Shown piece after piece: positions 1-8,818 of a stretch of 64,000 bases of DNA (position 1 is its first letter; each line of letters opens with the position of its first letter). Both the position numbers and the translations under genes were made by a program. Source of the stretch: Thalassospira sp. ER-Se-21-Dark (lineage in GTDB: Bacteria > Pseudomonadota > Alphaproteobacteria > Rhodospirillales > Thalassospiraceae); NCBI RefSeq assembly GCF_017922435.1, contig NZ_VDEZ01000002.1, positions 909,640 through 973,639 on the forward strand. The letters run 5' to 3'. Under the pieces are notes generated by a model. The model was given only the letters and a program-made list of their open reading frames with translations, did not search any database and was not told where the DNA came from.

Positions 1-37
1 CCGGCGCGGCAAAACCAGCTTAAAGAATTTTGATCGC

Positions 38-772
38 TTAGGGAAGATCAGCGGGATCGAGTTCGATCAAATGACCGTCGCGCAGGGTCACCACCCGATC
101 CATCTGGCGTGCAAGTTCCGGGTTATGGGTCGCAATCAGCGACGCCAGACCGGTTTCACGCACCAGTGTCATCAGCATGCCAAACACCGTTTCGGCGGTT
201 TGCGGATCAAGGTTGCCGGTGGGTTCGTCGGCAAACAGCACATCAGGCACATTGGCCAGCGCACGGGCAATCGCCACGCGTTGTTGTTCGCCGCCTGACA
301 AACGTGCGGGACGATGATCGGCACGTTTTTCAAGGCCAAGACAACGCAGCAATTCCAGCCCGCGTTCTTCGGCTTCGGCCCGTTTAAGGCCTTTGATCAT
401 TTGCGGCATGACGACGTTTTCAAGGGCTGAAAATTCCGGCAGCAAATGATGGTACTGATAGACAAAGCCGATGTGGCTGCGGCGCATTTCAGTGCGCGCC
501 AGATCAGACAGATCCGTGCTGCGCTTGCCCCCGATGGACACCAACCCGCCATCGGGCTTTTCCAAAAGACCGGCAATCTGAAGCAGGGTTGACTTACCCG
601 CGCCTGAAGGCCCGACAAGGGCAACGATTTCACCCTGATGGATTTCGAGATCAACCGATTTCAGAATTTCGAGCTGATCGGGGCCCTGATTGAAAATGCG
701 GTCAATCTTTTCAAGGCGCAGTACGACTTTGCGCGCGCGCTGTTCGGCAGTTGTTTTCAACAGATCACTCAT
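38..772 (-). CDS. lolD: Lipoprotein-releasing ABC transporter ATPase LolD
   Basis: A 244-residue ATPase that powers release of outer-membrane lipoproteins from the inner membrane to the periplasmic carrier LolA. Visible motifs are Walker [10 protein letters not shown], the ABC signature LSGGEQQR and Walker [13 protein letters not shown]. The ATG at 772 (MSDLLKTT) is preferred over an upstream TTG because it overlaps the end of the permease gene by 8 bases, as expected for translational coupling. It lies directly behind its permease partner. LolD is very similar to other MacB/FtsE-type ATPases, but the neighbouring Lol permease settles the assignment. Confidence 0.93.
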   Translation of the reverse strand: MSDLLKTTAEQRARKVVLRLEKIDRIFNQGPDQLEILKSVDLEIHQGEIVALVGPSGAGKSTLLQIAGLLEKPDGGLVSIGGKRSTDLSDLARTEMRRSHIGFVYQYHHLLPEFSALENVVMPQMIKGLKRAEAEERGLELLRCLGLEKRADHRPARLSGGEQQRVAIARALANVPDVLFADEPTGNLDPQTAETVFGMLMTLVRETGLASLIATHNPELARQMDRVVTLRDGHLIELDPADLP

Positions 773-2015
773 AACGCAGGGCCTCCACCGGATCGAGGCG
801 CGATGCCCGCCATGCCGGATAGACCGTGGCAAGGAAGGACAATGTCAGCGACATGATGCAAACCATAACGACCTCGCCGACATCCATGTCGGCCGGCAAC
901 TGCGACAGGAAGTAAATCTCGGCATTGAAAAGGTCAGTCCCGGTCAGGCTTTGAATAAACTGACGGATATTCTCGATGTTCAGGCAGAACAGAACCCCAA
1001 TGACCAGACCCGAAATCGTGCCCAGCACACCAATCGAGGCGCCAGCCAGGAAGAACACCTTCATGATCGACTGACGGGTCGCGCCCATGGTGCGCAGGAT
1101 GGCGATATCACGCCCCTTATCCTTTACCAGCATGACCATGCCGGAAATGATGTTAAAGGCAGCAACAAGGATGATCAGGGTCAGGATCAGGAACATCACA
1201 TTGCGTTCGACCTGAAGCGCATTAAAGAACCCGGCATTGGATTGTTGCCAATTGACCAGACGCAAGGATTGCCCGGACAAGCTTGTCAGCAATTCCTCCA
1301 TCGTGTCATCAAGTGCGCCGATATCTTCAAGCATCACTTCAAAATGGGTGATTTTCTCCGGCAGGCGGAAATAGACCTGCGCGGCCTCCAGCGGCATGAA
1401 GATAAAGCCGCTGTCATATTCATACATGCCAATATCAAACAAGCCCGCCACGGTATAGCCACGTACACGTGGCACGGAACCAAATGCGGTGACATTGCCC
1501 TTGGGCGAGATAAGGTTGACCGTATCGCCAACCCCCACGCCAAGCTTCATGGCCAGACGTGCGCCCATGATCACGGTGTCTTCGCCCTTGAAATCATCCA
1601 AGGATCCGAAAACGATATTATTGGCGATGGTTTCGCGTTTCTTGACATCTTCGGGGCGCATGCCGCGCACAATGGCACCGGAAGCACGGCCGTTTTTCGA
1701 TGCCATCACCTGCCCTTCGACCACGGGTACGGTCAGAACTACATTGCCGTTTTTGGCAATCTCGTCTTCGATCTTGGCGTAATCACCAAGGCCGCCATTG
1801 CCCTGTGCATAGACCGAGATATGGCCGTTCAGCCCGAGAATTCGGCCAAGCAGTTCCGCCCTGAAACCATTCATCACCGACATGACAATGATGAGTGTCG
1901 CAACACCCAACATGATGCCGAGCAACGAGAAGATGGCGATGACGGAAACAAAGCCTTCCTGCCGACGTGGACGCAGGTAGCGAAAGGCCACCATACGTTC
2001 GAACGGACTGAACAT
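765..2015 (-). CDS. lolC: Lipoprotein-releasing ABC transporter permease (LolC/LolE family)
   Basis: A 416-residue inner-membrane permease. It has an N-terminal transmembrane helix ([20 protein letters not shown], about residues 20-40), a periplasmic domain of about 220 residues, then three C-terminal helices, the FtsX-like fold of LolC/E. Start ATG 2015 gives [18 protein letters not shown], the usual N-terminus of the family; an in-frame extension upstream is out of character. Only one permease gene is present, as is common in alphaproteobacteria, so the complex is probably a homodimeric permease with LolD rather than the LolC/LolE pair of E. coli (inference). It is downstream of proS. Confidence 0.92.
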   Translation of the reverse strand: MFSPFERMVAFRYLRPRRQEGFVSVIAIFSLLGIMLGVATLIIVMSVMNGFRAELLGRILGLNGHISVYAQGNGGLGDYAKIEDEIAKNGNVVLTVPVVEGQVMASKNGRASGAIVRGMRPEDVKKRETIANNIVFGSLDDFKGEDTVIMGARLAMKLGVGVGDTVNLISPKGNVTAFGSVPRVRGYTVAGLFDIGMYEYDSGFIFMPLEAAQVYFRLPEKITHFEVMLEDIGALDDTMEELLTSLSGQSLRLVNWQQSNAGFFNALQVERNVMFLILTLIILVAAFNIISGMVMLVKDKGRDIAILRTMGATRQSIMKVFFLAGASIGVLGTISGLVIGVLFCLNIENIRQFIQSLTGTDLFNAEIYFLSQLPADMDVGEVVMVCIMSLTLSFLATVYPAWRASRLDPVEALRYE

Positions 2016-2082
2016 GGGCAATCGATCCTTGTGGAAGCGGGTCAGGAAAAAGGTATGAACAAAGAACTTAGCGTTCAAACCG

Positions 2083-2115
2083 AAAATGGCAACGGGGCAG
2101 CACAAGCTGCCCCGT
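2083..2115 (-). terminator. Hairpin between proS and lolC
   Basis: A 10-bp perfect stem (ACGGGGCAGC / GCTGCCCCGT) with a 4-nt loop lies just after the proS stop. On the minus strand it is followed by TGCCATTTTC. The U-run is weak, so it may only attenuate reading from proS into lolC-lolD. Confidence 0.5.
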
Positions 2116-2131
2116 CCGAAAGCATATTTTA

Positions 2132-3457
2132 TCAGGCGCTAAGCTGATTAAGCGCCGCTTCGAAGGTGACTTCGGTTTTCTCACCCGATTTGCGGTTCTT
2201 GAGTTCAACAACGCCGTTTTTAAGGCCTTTGGGGCCAATGACGATCTGCCAGGGCAGACCGATCAGATCCATATCGGCAAACTTGCCACCGGCCCGGATG
2301 TCGCGGTCATCATAAAGGACCTCGATCCCGGCATTGGTCAGTTTGGCATAGGCATCTTCACAGGCCGCATCGCATTCATCATCACCGGTACGCAGGTTGA
2401 TCAGGCCAACCTTGTACGGCGCGACAGATTCCGGCCAGATGATGCCGTTTTCGTCGTGGGATGCCTCGATCAATGCACCGACAAGGCGCGACACACCAAT
2501 GCCGTACGAACCCATCTGAACCGGAACTTCGGTGCCATCCGGACCAAGGACGGTTGCGCCCATCGGTTCGGAATATTTGGTACCGAAGTGGAAGATGTGA
2601 CCAACTTCGATGCCGCGCGTGGTGACAAGGTCATCACCAAGGGCGGTTACGGCCTCGTTGCTGGCATCATGCATTTCTTCGGTCGCGGCGTAATCTTCAA
2701 GCGTGCCCTGTACCCAGTTTTCAAGGCCGGTACGATCATTGAGATCGACACCTTTGCCAGTCAGGTCCTTGTCGAGCCACTTCTTGTCGCAGAACACTTC
2801 ACTTTCGCCGGTATCGGCCAGAATGATGAATTCGTGGCTAAGATCACCACCGATCGGGCCGGTATCGGCCACCATCGGGATCGCCTTGACACCCAAGCGG
2901 GTGAAGGTGCGGCAATAGGCCAGGAAGATCTTGTTATAGGTGTGACGCGCACTTTCGTAATCAATATCGAACGAATAAGCGTCTTTCATGTAGAATTCGC
3001 GCCCCCGCATCACGCCAAAGCGCGGGCGGATTTCGTCGCGGAATTTCCACTGGATATGATAGAGCAGCTGTGGAAGCTGTTTATAAGAGCGCACATCCTT
3101 GCGAAAAATGTCGGTGATCGCTTCTTCGTTGGTCGGACCAAACAGCATCTTGCGATCATGACGGTCGGTGATGCGCAGCATCTCAAGACCGTAATCATCA
3201 TAACGACCACTTTCCTGCCACAGCTCGGCCGGCTGAATGGTTGGCATCAGAAGCTCGTTAAAGCCGATCTTGTCCTGTTCTTCACGAACGATCTGTTCGA
3301 TCTTTTTAAGAACACGGTGGCCGAGTGGCAGCCAGGAATATATCCCTGCGGTCAGCTGACGCACCATACCGGCGCGGAGCATCAGACGATGGGACGCAAT
3401 CTGGGCTTCCGAAGGGGTTTCCTTCAGGGTCGGCAGAAAGAACTGGGAAAGACGCAT
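2132..3457 (-). CDS. proS: Prolyl-tRNA synthetase, short alphaproteobacterial type
   Basis: A 441-residue class II aminoacyl-tRNA synthetase that charges tRNA-Pro. Visible are the class II core (motif 2 region [21 protein letters not shown], quoted in part: [12 protein letters not shown]), motif 3 region [16 protein letters not shown], and a C-terminal anticodon-binding domain ([12 protein letters not shown] to the end). At about 440 residues it lacks the editing insertion (INS) found in the roughly 570-residue E. coli enzyme, which fits the short form of alphaproteobacteria. The ATG at 3457 ([15 protein letters not shown]) matches the family start; the longer in-frame reading upstream does not. 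Confidence 0.95.
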   Translation of the reverse strand: MRLSQFFLPTLKETPSEAQIASHRLMLRAGMVRQLTAGIYSWLPLGHRVLKKIEQIVREEQDKIGFNELLMPTIQPAELWQESGRYDDYGLEMLRITDRHDRKMLFGPTNEEAITDIFRKDVRSYKQLPQLLYHIQWKFRDEIRPRFGVMRGREFYMKDAYSFDIDYESARHTYNKIFLAYCRTFTRLGVKAIPMVADTGPIGGDLSHEFIILADTGESEVFCDKKWLDKDLTGKGVDLNDRTGLENWVQGTLEDYAATEEMHDASNEAVTALGDDLVTTRGIEVGHIFHFGTKYSEPMGATVLGPDGTEVPVQMGSYGIGVSRLVGALIEASHDENGIIWPESVAPYKVGLINLRTGDDECDAACEDAYAKLTNAGIEVLYDDRDIRAGGKFADMDLIGLPWQIVIGPKGLKNGVVELKNRKSGEKTEVTFEAALNQLSA

Positions 3458-3607
3458 CAATGCCTCGTGATGATCAGATCTGAATATTTGGGTCTGTAAT
3501 AACCTTGCCCGGAAAATGCGACAGAGCCGCCCGAAACGCAAGCCGGAACTTGCTTTATATCATCGATGGCTGGTTAAGCACCAAAGATGGCAAAACGGCG
3601 ACGGCAA

Positions 3608-4165
3608 TCAACGAAAGCCCGCCTTGCGGCATGCATCAATCAGTTCAGCGTTATTGGCATCATCGCCAAGTGGCTGATCATTGAAATAAACCCGCCCGTT
3701 GCGATAGGTGATCTTGCCGATATTCTGTTCGCCGCTGACCCCGTCCGGTACGGTGATGCCGGAATATTTAAAGAAGTCGATGGTGACCGGAAATTCGATT
3801 TCCTTGGGCAGTGACTTCAAGATGTTGCTGCCCCCGTTTAAATCGGCCGGGGCAACCGCATTGCCGCGCACATCAACACCTGGCTTGTACGCCACATCGT
3901 CGTCGGGCACATGCGTGACCAATTCCTTGCAAGCAGCACGCGTAACGATGATCGTTGGTGCCGGTGCCTCACTTGTTGCTGCAGCATCATCCGCAGCACC
4001 GCCATCCATTTGTTCGGTCGCGGAGGGGAATGGGGATTCGTCCTGCGCGTAGGCCGTGATGAGTGGAGACACCATCAGCATCACCGCAGTCACAGGAGCC
4101 AATAGTCTGATTTTATGACCTAATCCGGCGCTTGAAATAGATTGGACCAATGAAAACTGGGGCAT
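3608..4165 (-). CDS. Secreted protein of unknown function
   Basis: A 185-residue protein that I do not recognise. A basic segment (GHKIRLLAP) followed by a hydrophobic stretch and PLITAYA before QDES looks like a signal peptide cleaved near residue 40, so it should be periplasmic. Residues 41-75 are Ala/Asp/Glu-rich and probably disordered. The rest is compact with two cysteines (ACKEL and DACRKAGFR) that could form a disulfide. It is transcribed towards proS with a 150-base gap. The 5' region contains no other gene for 440 bases. Confidence 0.72.
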   Translation of the reverse strand: MPQFSLVQSISSAGLGHKIRLLAPVTAVMLMVSPLITAYAQDESPFPSATEQMDGGAADDAAATSEAPAPTIIVTRAACKELVTHVPDDDVAYKPGVDVRGNAVAPADLNGGSNILKSLPKEIEFPVTIDFFKYSGITVPDGVSGEQNIGKITYRNGRVYFNDQPLGDDANNAELIDACRKAGFR

Positions 4166-4289
4166 GATTTAGTTTCGTCCTATCTGTGTGCAATGCAGCA
4201 ACGATTCATTTGTGAAGTTTGGTCAAAACATCTTGCATAAAAACGAAACATGTGGCTTTTTAGTCGTCCGCTAACGGCGCAAGATCGTT

Positions 4290-4484
4290 GCGGAAGGCGT
4301 ATCGCAGCCGCTCATAATATTGCGGGAGGCTTTGTTGCCAATAAGCATACAAGAAGCAGGCGCGACGTCGAAATAAAACCTGTGCATAAGCCCAGGTCTT
4401 AGGAGGAAGTATAAAAAGATTACGGGAAAACAGCTATAAAAATAGCGTCTTAGCAAGATCCTTGTGATCTTGCTTTTTTTTTTT
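4290..4484 (+). ncRNA. Candidate small RNA ending at a strong terminator
   Basis: Predicted only from structure. A plus-strand intrinsic terminator with no upstream plus-strand gene is preceded by two short hairpins, which is the pattern of a trans-acting sRNA. The 5' end is a guess; an AT-rich element (CTCATAATATT near 4311) could be part of a promoter but no clear -35 box was found. The sequence does not show the conserved motifs of SRP RNA or tmRNA. Confidence 0.3.
4452..4484 (+). terminator. Strong rho-independent terminator, plus strand
   Basis: A perfect 9-bp stem (AGCAAGATC / GATCTTGCT) with a 5-nt loop is followed by eleven T residues at 4474-4484. On the minus strand there is no U-run, so it works for plus-strand transcripts only, yet both flanking genes are on the minus strand. 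Confidence 0.8.
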
Positions 4485-4549
4485 GCCCCTGCCCCAATCG
4501 GCGCGCTAAGCCATGATTTTTCTGCAGGGCTTACGACGCGCCAAACGAC

Positions 4550-4585
4550 AAAACCCCGCACAAAATGTTGCGGGGTTTTATGTTT
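4550..4585 (-). terminator. Terminator of the mce-DUF1467 unit
   Basis: A perfect 10-bp inverted repeat (AAAACCCCGC / GCGGGGTTTT) with a 10-nt loop, just past the DUF1467 stop. It has A/T tracts on both sides and could act in both directions. Confidence 0.75.
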
Positions 4586-4605
4586 TGCAGCTTGGGACAA
4601 ACGCC

Positions 4606-4845
4606 TTATTGCGGCGGTCGGACTTCGATCATGCCACTGGTGATGACAAACCATGCGACCCCCCACAGGATTGCCGAAATCAGACTGGTGGCGAGGATCT
4701 TTTTCCACATATGCGGCTTTTCCGGTGCGCCGCTGTCATGGCCCGGTTCAACATTTTCGACCCGCTTGACGCCGACCGGCAGCACCATGAACAAAACCAG
4801 CCACCAGATAACGATGTAAACAAGAAGTCCGGAAAACCAGTTCAT
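4606..4845 (-). CDS. DUF1467 family small membrane protein
   Basis: A 79-residue protein with two transmembrane segments (SGLLVYIVIWWLVLFMVLP and ILATSLISAILWGVAWFVI) separated by a polar loop with GVKRVENVEPGHDSGAPEKP. The pattern and the position between mce and proS match the DUF1467 family of alphaproteobacteria. Its function is unknown. The ATG at 4845 (MNWFSGLL) is chosen because the in-frame residues upstream are not hydrophobic and not conserved in character. It is 115 bases downstream of mce and is followed by a clear terminator. Confidence 0.82.
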   Translation of the reverse strand: MNWFSGLLVYIVIWWLVLFMVLPVGVKRVENVEPGHDSGAPEKPHMWKKILATSLISAILWGVAWFVITSGMIEVRPPQ

Positions 4846-4960
4846 AGGGGTGCCTTCGGGTTGGATGCAGCATCTGAATGTTTGAAAGACGATAGAAACG
4901 CCCGACCTGTTTTGCAAGGCCGGACGTTGTGAGATGGGTCTCGTTAAGGTCAGTACCTAA

Positions 4961-5365
4961 TCAAACCTGTTCGAGTTCGACCAGGGTTCCGTTGAAATCC
5001 TTGGGATGAAGGAACAAGACCGGTTTACCATGGGCACCGATCTTGGGTTCACCATCACCCAGAACACGTGCACCACTTGCCTGCAGCTTGTCACGCGCGG
5101 CCAGAATGTCATCGACCTCGTAGCAGACATGATGAATGCCGCCGGACGCGTTCTTTTCAAGGAAACCCTTGATCGGGGAATTGTCCCCCAACGGATAGAG
5201 TAGTTCGATCTTGGTATTGGGCAGTTCGACAAACACAACCGTCACGCCGTGATCGGGCTCGTCTTGCGGCTCCGAGACCTTTGCGCCCAGAACATCGCGA
5301 TATTGCGCAATCCCGGCTTCAAGATCCGGCACAGCAATCGCAACGTGGTTCAGCCGTCCAATCAT
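4961..5365 (-). CDS. mce: Methylmalonyl-CoA epimerase
   Basis: A 134-residue vicinal-oxygen-chelate fold enzyme that interconverts (S)- and (R)-methylmalonyl-CoA in propionyl-CoA breakdown. Two VOC modules are visible. Metal-binding positions are His in NHVAIAVPDL (start), Glu in KIELLYPL, His in GIHHVCYEVDD and Glu in GTLVELEQV at the C-terminus. Length is typical. An SD-like AGGAGAACACC precedes the ATG. Together with DUF1467 and proS it forms an order common in alphaproteobacteria. No methylmalonyl-CoA mutase gene is in this window. Confidence 0.93.
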   Translation of the reverse strand: MIGRLNHVAIAVPDLEAGIAQYRDVLGAKVSEPQDEPDHGVTVVFVELPNTKIELLYPLGDNSPIKGFLEKNASGGIHHVCYEVDDILAARDKLQASGARVLGDGEPKIGAHGKPVLFLHPKDFNGTLVELEQV

Positions 5366-5469
5366 GGTGTTCTCCTAACGTCTTTCATCTGCCCGATTGG
5401 GGCCAATCTAGGACGGTGAACATCTTTAAGACAACTGCGCTTTTGGTCGAATGCCCGTTACTTGGCGGA

Positions 5470-7146
5470 TCATCCCTGCTCTTTCACGCGCGCCAGATGC
5501 ACTTCAATCAACGGGCGTTTGCCCATACGTTGACGCACCGGACGGCGCAAAGCCTGACGCACGGCAAGGATCACTGTGGCGTCATTCATGACTTCTTCGT
5601 CATTAAGCTGATCAATGCGATTGCCGATTTCGGCCGCAAATTGATCCAGACGGGTTTCTTCGCCGGGCTCGTCAAACAGGCTGGGTGCGGTGATCATCGG
5701 TTCATTGACCATTTCGCCAAACTGGTTGAGCACCACGGTCACAAACATCACGCCATTCCAGACGATGCGATTGCGGTTACGGAAGGTATCGGCATCGCGT
5801 TTAAGCAACCGACCGCCATCAAGGGCGAGAACGCCGGCCTCTGCCACGCCGAGAACATGTGCATCGCCAGGCGCCAACCGGATGACCGTGCCATCATGCG
5901 GGATGACCTGTTCGGGGATCTGACATTCCGCACCAAGGGCGGCCTGTTCACAAAGATGGCGGGTTTCGCCATGCACCGGGACCAGGATTTTCGGACGGGT
6001 CAGCTGATACATGCGCGTCAGGTCTTCACGGCCCGGATGGCCCGATACGTGGATCGGTTCATCGCGCGCGGTGATGACTTTGACGCCACGGCGGATCAGC
6101 AGGTTCTGGATATAGCCGATAGACTTTTCATTGCCCGGAATTTCACGCGCCGAGAACACAACAGTATCGCCCGGATCGAGTTGAACGGTGGGATGATCAC
6201 CCTTGGCAATGCGCGACAATGCGGCACGGGGTTCGCCCTGTGATCCGGTGCAAAGCAAAAGCACCTGATCCTTGGGCACTTCCATGGCGTCTTCGTCGGT
6301 CAGAAGGTTCGGATAGCCTTTGAGGTAGCCCACTTCGCGCGCGGCCTCTGTTACGCGGTTCAGCGACCGGCCGGCAAGCCCGACACAACGGCCATTTTCA
6401 TGGGCGGCTTCGATCACCGACTGTACACGAGCAACGTTGGTGGCAAAGCAGGCAACGGCAATGCGCCCCTGCGGATGTTCGGCGAACAGTTTGGACAGGT
6501 TCTTGGCGACATCGCCTTCGGAGCCTGTTTTGCCCTCCGAGAACACATTGGTCGAATCACAGACCAGCGCCATGACGCCTTCATCGCCAAGTGCCTCGAG
6601 CTTTTTGACATCCGATGCCTCACCAATCTGGGGATCGGGATCGAACTTCCAGTCGCCGGTATGGACAATCAGGCCTTTGGGGGTTCTGATGGCAAGGGCG
6701 TTGGGTTCCAGGATCGAGTGCGTCATGGTGACGAATTCGATATCAAAGCAACCAAGCTGGAACCGCCCGCCCAGTTCGATCACATGGATCGGCACCTGGT
6801 CGGCAAAATCGGTTTCAGACAGCTTGGCCTTAAGGAATTCGGCGGCAAACGGGGTCGCGTAAATCGGGCATTTCAAGCGCGGCCACAGATACGGTACCGC
6901 GCCCAGGTGATCTTCGTGCGCGTGGGTCAGGACCAGGCCAAGCAGCTTGTCCTTGCGTTCCTCGATAAAGGTCGGGTCGGGCATGACCACATCGACGCCC
7001 GGCAACCCTTCCTCGCCGAACGAAACCCCCATATCGACCATCAACCATTGATCGTCATAGCCATAAAGGTTCAGGTTCATGCCAATTTCGCCGGAACCTC
7101 CGAGCGGCACGAACAAAACGTCATCTTTTGGCAAATACAAATCCAC
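5470..7146 (-). CDS. rnj: Ribonuclease J
   Basis: A 558-residue metallo-beta-lactamase/beta-CASP nuclease with 5'-3' exo- and endonuclease activity in RNA decay and rRNA maturation. Motifs seen are LGGSGEIGMNLNLYGY, HAHEDHLGAVPYLW (HxHxDH zinc site), THSILEPNALAIRTPKGLIVHTGD (quoted in part: IVHTGDWK) and VSGHPGREDL. There is no ATG near the start. The GTG at 7146 (VDLYLPKDD, with AGGA 10 bases before) gives the usual family length; a TTG at 7215 would add 23 residues. The gene follows coaX and birA, an arrangement common in alphaproteobacteria. Confidence 0.93.
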   Translation of the reverse strand: MDLYLPKDDVLFVPLGGSGEIGMNLNLYGYDDQWLMVDMGVSFGEEGLPGVDVVMPDPTFIEERKDKLLGLVLTHAHEDHLGAVPYLWPRLKCPIYATPFAAEFLKAKLSETDFADQVPIHVIELGGRFQLGCFDIEFVTMTHSILEPNALAIRTPKGLIVHTGDWKFDPDPQIGEASDVKKLEALGDEGVMALVCDSTNVFSEGKTGSEGDVAKNLSKLFAEHPQGRIAVACFATNVARVQSVIEAAHENGRCVGLAGRSLNRVTEAAREVGYLKGYPNLLTDEDAMEVPKDQVLLLCTGSQGEPRAALSRIAKGDHPTVQLDPGDTVVFSAREIPGNEKSIGYIQNLLIRRGVKVITARDEPIHVSGHPGREDLTRMYQLTRPKILVPVHGETRHLCEQAALGAECQIPEQVIPHDGTVIRLAPGDAHVLGVAEAGVLALDGGRLLKRDADTFRNRNRIVWNGVMFVTVVLNQFGEMVNEPMITAPSLFDEPGEETRLDQFAAEIGNRIDQLNDEEVMNDATVILAVRQALRRPVRQRMGKRPLIEVHLARVKEQG

Positions 7147-7219
7147 GGAAGCTATATCCTTTGTTTTCGGCGCATCAATTACATGCGGGATAATCGTTCC
7201 CCTTGCGTCACGCAAGTCT

Positions 7220-8014
7220 TTATCCTGTAGGGCGTTCGGTCTGCTGGCTGTTGCGACGATAGATCATCAACAAACCCAGCATGGTCAGATCACCGTGCAG
7301 ATATTCAATTTCATCAACCGCCTTGGTAAAGAGCGGCGCAAGCCCGCCGGTTGCCACGACTTTCATCTGGTCGACATTTTGCTGTTGGCGAATACGCGCA
7401 AGCAACCCTTCGATCATCGAGACATAGCCCCAATAGACCCCTGACTGCATGGCTTCGACCGTGTTTTTGCCCACCACACTGCGCGGGGCTTCGATCGCGA
7501 CCATCGGCAGCTGGGCCGCGGCCATATGCAGGGCCTTGATCGACAGGTTGACCCCCGGTGCAATCACACCGCCAAGGTAATCACCATTGCCATCGACAAC
7601 GTCAAATGTCGTGGCCGTCCCGAAATCAAGCACCACCAGCGGCCCGCCAAACAGTTCATGGGCAGCAATCGCGTTGACAAGGCGGTCTGCACCCACCTCG
7701 CTTGGTCGGTCCATGATGATTTTCATATCAAGATTGACCGCAGGATCGCCGACAACCATCGGTTCGACGTTGAAATAACGGCGACACAGGGTCTTGAGGC
7801 TGAATTCCGCAGCCGGCACCACAGTGGCAATAATTGCCCCCGTAATTGCGTCCTTGGGCACGCCAGACAGCGTGAAAAGATGATGCAACCACACGCCCAA
7901 CTCGTCCGCGGTGCGTTCGGTGGTGGTGGAACAGCGCCACTGGCCCTTGATGGTATCGCCATCAAAAACCGCAAAGACGATGTTGGTGTTCCCGGCGTCA
8001 ATCGCAAGCAACAT
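7220..8014 (-). CDS. coaX: Type III pantothenate kinase
   Basis: A 264-residue ASKHA-fold enzyme for the first step of CoA synthesis, phosphorylation of pantothenate. Visible are the P-loop-like DAGNTNIVFAVFDG at the N-terminus, the pantothenate-binding segment RPSEVGADRLVNA, the catalytic region VVLDFGTATTFDVV and GGVIAPGVNLS. CoaX enzymes need a monovalent cation and are not inhibited by CoA. It sits between birA (43 bases upstream) and RNase J, and looks co-transcribed with both. Confidence 0.95.
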   Translation of the reverse strand: MLLAIDAGNTNIVFAVFDGDTIKGQWRCSTTTERTADELGVWLHHLFTLSGVPKDAITGAIIATVVPAAEFSLKTLCRRYFNVEPMVVGDPAVNLDMKIIMDRPSEVGADRLVNAIAAHELFGGPLVVLDFGTATTFDVVDGNGDYLGGVIAPGVNLSIKALHMAAAQLPMVAIEAPRSVVGKNTVEAMQSGVYWGYVSMIEGLLARIRQQQNVDQMKVVATGGLAPLFTKAVDEIEYLHGDLTMLGLLMIYRRNSQQTERPTG

Positions 8015-8057
8015 GATGCTTACAAGCCTCCGCTACAAAGCAAGCTATTTGGTTATA

Positions 8058-8816
8058 TCAGGCAGCGAAGAACACTTCACCAGCCCCGATGCGGTGCTCA
8101 AGACCACTGTCTTCTCTTAGGATAAGTTCGCCGCCCTCATCAAGCCCGACGAAAGTTCCCTGAAGTTCGCGTTCGGTCAGGCGGGCGACAACCGGCTTGC
8201 CAATGCCATATCCCCGCGCCAGCCAAGCTTCGCGGATCGGTGCAAAACCGTCCTGTTCCCAGATCGGCAACCAGTGTGCAACGCGCGCAACATAGGTTGA
8301 TATCAGATCCGTAACCGACACCGGGGAGCCCAAAGCCGCCAACGAGGTTGCCGGGCGTTCGGCATCGTCGGGGAAAAAGGCGACATTCACCCCTGCCCCG
8401 ATCACAAGGTAATCGGTTGCTGAACCCTGATTGGAGGCACTTTCAAGCAGGATACCGCAAATCTTGCGATCATTGACCATCAGGTCATTGGGCCATTTGC
8501 AATCCGGGCGCACCATGCCGCCGGTGACGGTTTCAACCGCCTCGGCCATGGCAACAGCAATCAGGAAGGTCAGACGGGCGGCTTCGGCCAGTGAACAGGT
8601 CGGACGCAGCAACAGCGACGAATACAGATTACCCACCGGTGACGACCAGGCACGGCCACGGCGGCCACGGCCAGACGTCTGGGTTCTGGCTATAACAAGG
8701 GCGCCACTTTGGGCGCCCTTGTCTGCGAGGCGCTTGGCCTCTTCATTCGTGCTGTCGACCGCTTCGAGTTCGTGAAGGGTGAAACCTTCGGGAAGACGGA
8801 TCGTTCGCAATGCCAT
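8058..8816 (-). CDS. birA: Biotin--[acetyl-CoA-carboxylase] ligase
   Basis: A 252-residue ligase that activates biotin to biotinyl-AMP and attaches it to carrier proteins. The biotin/ATP motif GRGRRGRAWSSPVGNLYSS and KWPNDLMV are clear, and the C-terminal SH3-like domain (GKPVVARLTERELQGTFVGL, then EDSGLEHRIGAGEV) is present. The N-terminal helix-turn-helix of E. coli BirA is absent, so it is an enzyme only, not a repressor. Its ATG lies 2 bases past the nuoN stop, so it is probably read as the tail of the nuo operon. Confidence 0.93.
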   Translation of the reverse strand: MALRTIRLPEGFTLHELEAVDSTNEEAKRLADKGAQSGALVIARTQTSGRGRRGRAWSSPVGNLYSSLLLRPTCSLAEAARLTFLIAVAMAEAVETVTGGMVRPDCKWPNDLMVNDRKICGILLESASNQGSATDYLVIGAGVNVAFFPDDAERPATSLAALGSPVSVTDLISTYVARVAHWLPIWEQDGFAPIREAWLARGYGIGKPVVARLTERELQGTFVGLDEGGELILREDSGLEHRIGAGEVFFAA

Positions 8817-8818
8817 TC

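Larger units (their letters stand above)
4166..4605. other. Intergenic region with an unassigned plus-strand terminator
   Basis: A 440-base stretch with no convincing protein gene. It holds a very strong plus-strand intrinsic terminator at 4452-4484 without any plus-strand gene before it, and the terminator of the mce-DUF1467 unit at 4550-4585. Small hairpins (ACCTG / CAGGT around 4378-4397 and GCTAT / ATAGC at 4433-4446) precede the plus-strand terminator. Confidence 0.6.

Noticed and set aside
690-2147. Long plus-strand reading frame of 485 codons opposite the Lol permease
   Set aside because: The translation is rich in His, Gln and Asn without domains and lies fully opposite lolC with its clear motifs; it is an antisense shadow.
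4290-4484. 6S RNA, SRP RNA or tmRNA as identity of the candidate small RNA
   Set aside because: The conserved SRP tetraloop/GGAAG..AGCA pattern and tmRNA tRNA-like ends are absent, and I could not fold a 6S-like long hairpin with a central bubble by eye.
4271-4708. Minus-strand frame of 145 codons before the secreted-protein gene
   Set aside because: It crosses two strong hairpins and overlaps the DUF1467 gene on the same strand; the sequence has no family character.
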